DNA of 64,000 bases from JANWYT01 sp034437555 (GTDB lineage: Bacteria > Chloroflexota > Anaerolineae > Aggregatilineales > Phototrophicaceae), in NCBI GenBank assembly GCA_034437555.1, contig DAOTTQ010000057.1, forward strand, positions 1 through 64,000. The letters run 5' to 3'. The notes beneath the pieces are model-generated. The model searched no databases and was not told the origin of the DNA. It saw nothing but the letters and a program-made list of their open reading frames with translations. Positions 58,543-64,000 of the stretch are shown here, one piece after another (the stretch's first letter is position 1; the number at the start of each line of letters is the position of its first letter). A program made the translations under genes and the position numbers.

Positions 58543-59016
58543 TTAGGTTTTTAGCAAGCCCGCATACACGCCTGGCGTAGAATCGGGAATGACGGTTGCG
58601 CCACAAATGCGCTCATAAAATGCTACGGGGCCCACACCCCCAATGATGGCGTATCCGTAGCTTTGCGCCCGCATATCGTGCAGGCACGCCATTAAAAGCG
58701 ATGCACCTGTGCCAAAACCGCGTGCATCTTCACTAACACCTGTGGGCCCAAAGAAACCGCGTTGTGTGGCATCGTAGCAGGCAAACCCCAAAATGGCATT
58801 ATTGCGCGTAGCAATAAAGCAACTAATGGGGTGCTGTGTAAATGCCATCTCGCACTCACTCGCCCAACCCTCTGCAAAGTGTGTGGTAATCCATGCCATA
58901 AGGCGTTTCTTTTCGGGGGCAAGCACGCGCCTAACGGTGGTGTTGTGTTGTGTTTGTGCCTCAATAAAACTCACTAGGGGCGAAAGTTCATAGAGTTTAA
59001 CTAGCATGTCTGTCAT
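58543..59016 (-). CDS. GNAT-family N-acetyltransferase
   Basis: About 157 residues. The start MTDMLVKLYELSP has AAAAGG before it on the minus strand; I reject the ATG 11 codons upstream. The acetyl-CoA loop is seen as GVSEDARGFGTGASLLMACL (the R-x-x-G-x-G/A pattern), preceded by the strand ILGFACYDATQRGFFGPTG. The late AIIGGVGPVAFYERICGA fits the GNAT C-terminal half. The acceptor substrate is unknown. It is convergent with the protease gene and divergent from livH. Confidence 0.85.
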   Translation of the reverse strand: MTDMLVKLYELSPLVSFIEAQTQHNTTVRRVLAPEKKRLMAWITTHFAEGWASECEMAFTQHPISCFIATRNNAILGFACYDATQRGFFGPTGVSEDARGFGTGASLLMACLHDMRAQSYGYAIIGGVGPVAFYERICGATVIPDSTPGVYAGLLKT

Positions 59017-59108
59017 GATAAAAAACCTTTTCAAAATAAGGATAAGCAAACTGTGCCTAACACGCTATGATGATAGCGCATAAACCGTGTAAAAGGTGAG
59101 ATAAAACG

Positions 59109-60005
59109 ATGCCGATAGAGTCGGTGGTGGTACAAATTTTAGTGGGCGTTGCCAGTGGCATGATTTTGTTTATTGTGTCGGCGGGGTTATCGCTCATTTT
59201 TGGTGTGTTGCGCGTGATTAACTTTGCACACGGCAGCCTGTACATGCTTGGGGCGTTCTTAGCGACCTCTATTAGCATGTGGTTGGTGGACAGCGGGCTA
59301 GGGTTTTTGGGCGCGTTATTGCTTGCGCCGTTGTTGGTGGCTTTGCTGGGGGTCGTGCTAGAGGCGGGCTTGTTTAGGCGGATTTATGCCCAAGAACACT
59401 TGCTTCAGTTGTTGCTCACATTTGGGCTTACGCTGGTAGTCGCTGATTTAGTGCGCGTGCTATGGGGCGGTGAAATACGGCGGTTGCCCCTTCCTGAATG
59501 GCTAGAGGGCAGTATTCGCCTAGAGTTTTTGGGCGGACGACGCTTTAGAACGTATGATATTGTACTGATTGGCGTGGGTGTTGTGATGGCGTTGGGCTTG
59601 TGGGGCTTGCTGACGCGCACCGCGTGGGGGCGCACCATTCGCGCGACAGTGGATAACCCCGAAATGGTGAGCGCGTTGGGGGTGAACATCAACACGGTGT
59701 ACACGGGCGTGTTTGCGCTGGGGTGCTGGCTGGCGGGCTTGGGCGGTGTACTGATTGCGGCGCGGTCATCGGTGGCGCTGGGCATGGACGCACAAATGAT
59801 TATTCAGACGTTTGCTGTGGTGGTCATCGGTGGGCTAGGGAGCTTTTTGGGGGCATTATTGGGCGCGTTGATGATTGGGATTGTAGTCTCTGTTGGTACG
59901 CTGTATCCCCAAATTGCGCCCTTCTCACAAGCGTTGCCGTTTGTGGTGATGGCACTCGTTCTCATCGTGCGCCCTTATGGGCTATTAGGGAAGGCAGAAC
60001 GCTAA
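59109..60005 (+). CDS. livH: Branched-chain amino acid-type ABC permease LivH
   Basis: This 298-residue membrane protein has about eight helices. GLSLIFGVLRVINFAHGSLYMLGAF (about 27-51) is the typical LivH segment, and a later block reads VVIGGLGSFLGALLGALMIG. It forms half of the channel of a HAAT-family importer for branched-chain amino acids, urea or amides. The stop codon overlaps the livM ATG (TAATG). GGTGAG precedes the start. The substrate cannot be read from the permease. Confidence 0.93.
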   Translation: MPIESVVVQILVGVASGMILFIVSAGLSLIFGVLRVINFAHGSLYMLGAFLATSISMWLVDSGLGFLGALLLAPLLVALLGVVLEAGLFRRIYAQEHLLQLLLTFGLTLVVADLVRVLWGGEIRRLPLPEWLEGSIRLEFLGGRRFRTYDIVLIGVGVVMALGLWGLLTRTAWGRTIRATVDNPEMVSALGVNINTVYTGVFALGCWLAGLGGVLIAARSSVALGMDAQMIIQTFAVVVIGGLGSFLGALLGALMIGIVVSVGTLYPQIAPFSQALPFVVMALVLIVRPYGLLGKAER

Positions 60006-60934
60006 TGCAAACCTTACGAGAGCAAATCGGGCGCGTGCCTGTGTGGACGCAAACGCTGATTGTGGGGGGCGCATTGCTGGCGTTCATCCCCGTGTTAAGT
60101 GAATTTCAGCTTTCACTGTTTACAGAAATGCTCATTATGGGCTTGTTTGCTCTCAGCCTTAATATCGTGCTGGGGTATGGGGGTATGGTGTCGTTTGGTC
60201 ATGCAGCGTTTTATGGCGTTGGGGGCTATACGCTGGCGATTGCTACTACGCGCTTGGGCGTGCCTGTGCTATTGGCAATGGCAATTGCGCCGTTTGTGAG
60301 TGCGCTGATGGGCTTCATCATTGGCTGGTTTGCGGTACGGCGTGCCAACCTGTACTTTTCTATTTTAACGCTGGCGTTTGGGCAATTGGTGTACTTGCTG
60401 GTGTTTCAGGCGCGTGACATTACGAAGGGTGATGATGGGATTCAGGGCTTGCCCGTTCCCGACTTTTTAGAGGGCATTGTGCCGTATTTTATTTTTACGG
60501 TGGGGGTGGTGATGGTGTGCTTTGTGCTGATGCGTCATCTGGTACAAACGCCCTTTATGCTAACGCTAAAAGCCACCCGTGAGAACGCAGAACGAGCGCA
60601 ATTTATTGGCGTGGATGTGCGCCAACAGCAACTGATGGCGTTTGTGATGGGGGCGTTTTTTGCGGGCGTGGCGGGCGTACTCATGGCACAGCACAATCGC
60701 TTTGTCACGGTGGATATGCTGTTCTGGACAACCTCCGCCGAGCCGTTGCTCGCTTGTTTATTGGGGGGCATGTATACGCTAACGGGACCTCTTTTTGGGG
60801 GGGCGTTGCTGATGCTATTAGAAGTGGTCACGTTGCGCTTTACGTCGTATTGGTCGTTACTACTGGGCATCATCACCATAATGCTGGTCTTGGTTGCGCC
60901 AAAGGGGGTGCTGGGATGGCTAAAACGCTCTTAG
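60005..60934 (+). CDS. livM: Branched-chain amino acid-type ABC permease LivM
   Basis: About 309 residues starting MQTLREQIGRVPVWTQTL. The ATG shares one base with the livH stop, so I reject the 94-codon longer frame that would run inside livH. It has multiple helices with ALSLNIVLGYGGMVSFGHAAFYGVGGY and a late LLGGMYTLTGPLFGGALLMLLE, both typical of LivM. It pairs with LivH. The end overlaps livG by 19 bases, consistent with coupled translation. Confidence 0.93.
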   Translation: MQTLREQIGRVPVWTQTLIVGGALLAFIPVLSEFQLSLFTEMLIMGLFALSLNIVLGYGGMVSFGHAAFYGVGGYTLAIATTRLGVPVLLAMAIAPFVSALMGFIIGWFAVRRANLYFSILTLAFGQLVYLLVFQARDITKGDDGIQGLPVPDFLEGIVPYFIFTVGVVMVCFVLMRHLVQTPFMLTLKATRENAERAQFIGVDVRQQQLMAFVMGAFFAGVAGVLMAQHNRFVTVDMLFWTTSAEPLLACLLGGMYTLTGPLFGGALLMLLEVVTLRFTSYWSLLLGIITIMLVLVAPKGVLGWLKRS

Positions 60935-61677
60935 CGGTGCGCGGACTGTATAAAGCCTTTGGGGGCATCCAAACCGCACACGACCTCAATTTGTATGTGG
61001 ATGAAGGGGAATTGGTGGCGGTGATTGGCGCAAATGGGGCGGGCAAAAGCACGCTTTTTAACATGTTGTCGGGCTATTTGCGCCCCGATGAAGGCGAGGT
61101 GTTTTTAAGTGAACGGCGCATTACGGGCAAGTCTCCCCAAGCCCTTGTGAAGTTGGGGATGGGGCGGTCTTTTCAGCAAGCGAATGTATTTTTGCGCTTA
61201 AGTGTGTATGAGAACGTGCAAACGGCGGTTTTGGCACATCTGGGGCAAGCACGCAACCTGTGGCGTAAGCTGCACGGTTGGCATGAGGTAGACGAAGCAA
61301 CCGAGCGCATTTTGCAAGACACGGGCTTGGGGGGGATGGCGCAACGTTTGGCGGGGGAATTATCGCTAGGCGACCAAAAACGCCTAGAAGTGGGCTTGGT
61401 TTTAGCAAGCAAGCCCAAACTAATGCTCTTAGATGAGCCGACTGCTGGCATGTCCCCCGAAGAAACCGCGCAAACTGTCACCCTCATTCAACAATTAGCG
61501 CAAAGCTACGGCATGAGCCTTTTGTTTACCGAACACGATATGAAGGTGGTGTTTGGGGTGGCGCAACGCATTTATGTCTTGCATCAGGGGCGCATCATTG
61601 CCGAAGGCACGCCCGAAAGCATCGCTCATAATCCGCAAGTGCAAGCGGTGTATTTGGGGCAAGAAGAAACGGGATAA
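60916..61677 (+). CDS. livG: Branched-chain amino acid-type ABC ATPase LivG
   Basis: This 253-residue ATPase shows Walker A GANGAGKST, the Q-loop in GRSFQQANVF, a signature LSLGDQKRLEVG (altered from LSGGQ; many LivG proteins have LSYGQ), Walker B LMLLDEPTAGM and the switch in FTEHDMKVVF. The start inside the end of livM is supported by GGG and the protein pattern; a longer frame upstream is a shadow. Most such operons go on to livF and a binding protein, but none follows here. Confidence 0.92.
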   Translation: MAKTLLAVRGLYKAFGGIQTAHDLNLYVDEGELVAVIGANGAGKSTLFNMLSGYLRPDEGEVFLSERRITGKSPQALVKLGMGRSFQQANVFLRLSVYENVQTAVLAHLGQARNLWRKLHGWHEVDEATERILQDTGLGGMAQRLAGELSLGDQKRLEVGLVLASKPKLMLLDEPTAGMSPEETAQTVTLIQQLAQSYGMSLLFTEHDMKVVFGVAQRIYVLHQGRIIAEGTPESIAHNPQVQAVYLGQEETG

Positions 61678-61681
61678 TGTA

Positions 61682-61702
61682 GGGGCGCACCATGGTGCGC
61701 CC
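61682..61702. repeat. REP-like perfect 20-bp palindrome
   Basis: GGGCGCACCATGGTGCGCCC at 61683-61702 is a perfect palindrome, preceded by TAGG. It lies between convergent livG and the DUF6159-like gene. The arm GGGCGCACCA also occurs, imperfectly, in the hairpin at 288-314. Palindromes starting GTAGGGGC are common extragenic repeats in several bacterial phyla, so a genome-wide family is likely. It can also act as a terminator. Confidence 0.75.
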
Positions 61703-61746
61703 AATGCGATGTGTGATGTGAAATGGTATGTTGGGGCAGATGTCCC

Positions 61747-62610
61747 TTAATTCTTATTCTTATTTTTGTCTTGGAATACGCCACGAAGCGATTCAATGTC
61801 ATAGTCAGTGGGAGCTGTGCCGTATTCAACATAACGGTACATCACCGCTTGGAAAATGCCGTTTAGCGCACTGCTAATCACGCCCAACGTCAATAATGCC
61901 AGCACTAAGGCAACAACGCCAATGGCAGCCAGTGTGCCACTAATGCTAGAAAGGGCTACGACAAGGAACACCCCCACGATAACAATCGCAATGCTTAAGA
62001 ACGTAAACACGATGCCCATACCAGAGCCAGCAATCACTTGCTCGCCCCATGTTTTCTTAAGTAGGGATGTGCTTTCTTTAACGGCTTCCCATGGGCTAAC
62101 ATCACGTAAGACCAAGATAGGCACAACGAAGAACGAAGCCAAGTTCCACGCCAAACCGCCCAAACTGCCAACAATACTGCCGATGATGCCCCCACGTTCA
62201 CGGAGCATTTGCAATATCGTACCGACAGTGGCACTGATGGCGGCGTACACCACAATTTTATTTAGACGTTCATTGGCAATGCGTAAGCCCTCGCGTAGGG
62301 TGGGGTCACCACCGTCTAAGCGAATCATGGCGGCGCCCACCAGACCCACGTTAAAGTAGGTGATAATGGTATAACTGATGAGGTAGTAGATGAACATCCC
62401 CACCACCCCTAAAATAGAGGACGTTGTTTCACCGTCCCTGCCACCACTCATTAAGCCAAAGATGATGCTGGCAGGCAAGAAAAACGTAATCGTGGTGATA
62501 ATCATCACCACACCGCTCATGATAGGGAACAGAATTAACTCTTTGTCTGTACGCAATACTGCCCAGCTGGCTTTAATCAATTGCCAGCTTCTTTTCAATC
62601 TTTCTAACAT
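61747..62610 (-). CDS. Multi-pass membrane protein, DUF6159-like
   Basis: The protein has 287 residues with five to six membrane helices and the N-terminal segment RSWQLIKASWAVLRTDKELILFP, which I recognise as typical of DUF6159-type proteins (conserved across Chloroflexota and Actinobacteria). Helices lie about 27-52, 65-90, 117-140, 150-170, 195-225 and 228-255. The C-terminal tail ends in KNKNKN, a lysine/asparagine run. The function is not known. It faces the livHMG cluster tail to tail, and the TetR gene lies upstream on the same strand. Confidence 0.72.
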   Translation of the reverse strand: MLERLKRSWQLIKASWAVLRTDKELILFPIMSGVVMIITTITFFLPASIIFGLMSGGRDGETTSSILGVVGMFIYYLISYTIITYFNVGLVGAAMIRLDGGDPTLREGLRIANERLNKIVVYAAISATVGTILQMLRERGGIIGSIVGSLGGLAWNLASFFVVPILVLRDVSPWEAVKESTSLLKKTWGEQVIAGSGMGIVFTFLSIAIVIVGVFLVVALSSISGTLAAIGVVALVLALLTLGVISSALNGIFQAVMYRYVEYGTAPTDYDIESLRGVFQDKNKNKN

Positions 62611-62677
62611 GGTATAACCCCCAAAAAGTAAAATAGCATTGCCCCTGATTATAACGCTTTTTCTTTAGACGTATCCC

Positions 62678-63331
62678 CTAAGTATGAGGGAATTGGCGCA
62701 AGTGCGTGAGCTGAAGCAAGATGAGTTCGTATAAATTTTGGGCAAAGTCGGGTTTGATGAGGGTGGGGTCTTGCGCGTAGACCTCTAAAGAGATGGGGGC
62801 GGGGTGCGCGATGCACTCTAAGCCCGCGACAAACGCATATACCCGTAGCATAAATACCTCTACGCCGTCACTAGAAACTTGTAGGTGTGGGGCAAGACAC
62901 GCCCCAATGACACCTAATTGCCCATACATCCATAATTTATGCTGTTTAGCGCGTTCATACGTCACATTTTGCTCTAATAACAGCGATGAAATGGCAATCA
63001 GGCGCGTTAGATGAGGGCGTTGCACAAACGATTGTGTTAGCCATTGCGCAATGCCTTCGTTGCCTATGGGGGGAGGGGTGTTTTGCAAGAAGGCTTCGGT
63101 TGTTCTAAACCACTCGTTAATTTGTAGCTCGAATACCGACAAAAACAGTTCTTCCTTGCTTTTGAAGTACAAATACAGCGTGCCTTTTGCCAAGCCTGCG
63201 CTTTGGGCAATGTCGTTCACGTTGATGTTATTAAAGCCCTTTTGTAATAGCAGTTCTTGTGCAATAGCAATAATCGCTGCTTCGCGGGCTTGCTTATCTT
63301 GCTCGTTTTGGGCGCGTTTTTTGATGGTCAT
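62678..63331 (-). CDS. TetR-family transcriptional repressor
   Basis: The protein has 217 residues. Residues 14-62 form the TetR DNA-binding domain: IIAIAQELLLQKGFNNINVNDIAQSAGLAKGTLYLYFKSKEELF. The helical C-terminal region is a ligand pocket of unknown specificity with WLTQSFVQRPHLTRLIAIS. The gene is divergent from a short-chain dehydrogenase gene, and the gap between them contains three copies of a near-palindromic site. Autoregulation and repression of that dehydrogenase are inferred. Confidence 0.92.
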   Translation of the reverse strand: MTIKKRAQNEQDKQAREAAIIAIAQELLLQKGFNNINVNDIAQSAGLAKGTLYLYFKSKEELFLSVFELQINEWFRTTEAFLQNTPPPIGNEGIAQWLTQSFVQRPHLTRLIAISSLLLEQNVTYERAKQHKLWMYGQLGVIGACLAPHLQVSSDGVEVFMLRVYAFVAGLECIAHPAPISLEVYAQDPTLIKPDFAQNLYELILLQLTHLRQFPHT

Positions 63332-63351
63332 AGGGTCGCTTTCTGTGCTAA

Positions 63352-63430
63352 TGACCGATAGTCATTTTGATGATTGACAAAATGACCGCTAGTCACTTAC
63401 ACTGTGAGTATACCAAATGACTGCTAGTCA
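63352..63430. promoter_or_regulatory. Three operator copies and a promoter between tetR and a dehydrogenase gene
   Basis: TGACCGATAGTCA (63352-63364), TGACCGCTAGTCA (63383-63395) and TGACTGCTAGTCA (63418-63430) are spaced 31 and 35 bases apart, near three helical turns. A promoter for the dehydrogenase, TTGACA (63374-63379), 18 bases, TACACT (63398-63403), has the middle site in its spacer. This layout fits repression by the adjacent TetR protein. Confidence 0.8.
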
Positions 63431-63447
63431 GTAAAGGAAAAAATACG

Positions 63448-64000
63448 ATGACCTCATGGACAGAAAATAACATCCCTAGCCAAACAGGGCGTATTGTGCT
63501 GGTAACAGGCGCAAATAGTGGGCTGGGTTTAGAAACAACGCGCGTTTTATCGGGTAAGGGGGCGCATGTGATTATGGCATGCCGTAACGTTAAAAAAGCC
63601 GAAGAAGCCCGCGATAGCATCCTAAAGGAAAACCCTGAAGCCCACCTGCATCTGATGACGCTAGACTTGGGAAGTTTGGCAAGCGCGCGCCAATTTGCCA
63701 CTGACTTTCGCGCACAGTACGACCATATTGACCTGCTGTATAACAACGCGGGCTTGATGGCAATGCCTTATGGCAAAACGGCTGATGGCTTTGAGACGCA
63801 ATTGGGCGTAAATCATTTGGGGCATTTTGCGCTGACGGGCTTGCTGCTAGACCTTATTATGAACGTCCCTAATAGCCGTATTGTTACCGTTAGCAGTACC
63901 GCCGCATGGTTTGGGCGTATGAACTTTGATGATTTGCAAAGCGAAAAATCCTTTACACGCTATGGCGCATACGGGCAAGCCAAACTAGCCAATGCCCTCT
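63448..64000 (+). CDS. Short-chain dehydrogenase, retinol dehydrogenase-like (3' end outside window)
   Basis: The frame is open to the window end (184 codons). TGANSGLGLE at about 21-30 is the cofactor loop, NNAG at about 99-102, and YGAYGQAK near the window end holds the YxxxK pair (Tyr, Lys). The Ser in VTVSSTA precedes it. CRN at the end of the second strand and the overall pattern match retinol/WW-domain oxidoreductase-like SDRs that prefer NADP. AAAGG lies before the ATG. Expression is probably controlled by the TetR repressor. Confidence 0.9.
   Translation, partial: MTSWTENNIPSQTGRIVLVTGANSGLGLETTRVLSGKGAHVIMACRNVKKAEEARDSILKENPEAHLHLMTLDLGSLASARQFATDFRAQYDHIDLLYNNAGLMAMPYGKTADGFETQLGVNHLGHFALTGLLLDLIMNVPNSRIVTVSSTAAWFGRMNFDDLQSEKSFTRYGAYGQAKLANAL

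Noticed and set aside
59723..60004. 94-codon N-terminal extension of livM
   Set aside because: It lies inside livH and encodes Cys/Trp-rich nonsense; the TAATG junction at 60003-60007 is the natural start.
60754..60915. 54-codon N-terminal extension of livG
   Set aside because: It lies inside livM; the real protein starts MAKTLLAVRGLYKAF.
1..64000. tRNA or rRNA genes and insertion sequences
   Set aside because: I looked for GTTCGA-type T-loops with acceptor stems, rRNA conserved blocks and transposase motifs and saw none. A covariance-model scan would be needed to exclude small RNAs.

Overview
The window most likely comes from the chromosome of a heterotrophic member of the Chloroflexota, probably an Anaerolineae-type organism. 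This is an inference from gene content and fusions, with no marker gene to prove it. The supporting signs are a glyA-gcvT fusion, a murF-alr fusion, a DUF3048 protein, a livHMG cluster, a DUF6159-type membrane protein, an amylosucrase and a sortase-type (LPATG) giant surface protein, with no outer-membrane or lipopolysaccharide genes. GC content is near one half by eye. Coding density is high and genes sit in short clusters on both strands. I found no rRNA, tRNA, CRISPR array, prophage or insertion sequence.

Layout. 1-4.2 kb: the 3' end of an unrecognised gene with a heptapeptide repeat, the glyA-gcvT fusion, and a Uma2-type nuclease-fold gene. 4.2-12.2 kb: DUF3048 protein, PIG-L deacetylase, small TPR membrane protein, tgt with a PstS-like lipoprotein, murF-alr fusion, SCO1-type copper protein. 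12.4-20.2 kb: response regulator, NERD-like membrane protein, then addB and addA (double-strand break repair). 20.2-29.8 kb: a D-xylose use locus on the minus strand, read as cytosolic glycosidase, binding protein, tandem-duplicated binding protein, ATPase, permease, xylose isomerase, xylulokinase. 30-38.4 kb: CHAD protein, short-chain dehydrogenase, two-domain fasciclin protein, amylosucrase, short asparaginase-like protein, beta-hydroxyacid dehydrogenase, and an ArsR repressor with a flavoprotein, both preceded by the same palindromic operator.

38.4-58.5 kb is the most striking part. A secreted protein lies downstream of a 13.5-kb gene for a surface protein of about 4,487 residues with 15 SdrD B-type repeats and a C-terminal LPATG anchor. 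Divergent from it is a 1,691-residue secreted clostripain-family (C11) protease. 58.5-64 kb: acetyltransferase, livH-livM-livG without livF or a binding protein, a perfect 20-bp intergenic palindrome, a DUF6159-like membrane protein, and a TetR repressor divergent from a short-chain dehydrogenase across three copies of one operator.

How the genes fit together. The xylose locus forms a complete path from uptake to xylulose 5-phosphate. The GlyA-GcvT fusion couples one-carbon reactions. AddAB serves recombination. The giant adhesin-like protein and the protease probably act at the cell surface, and their shared divergent promoter region suggests, without proving, a functional link. The best candidates for undescribed biology are the tripartite GlyA/GcvT-like/GcvT protein, the double xylose-binding protein with a Met/Asp linker, the MurF and TGT domains that have lost key metal-site residues, and the giant surface protein/protease pair.
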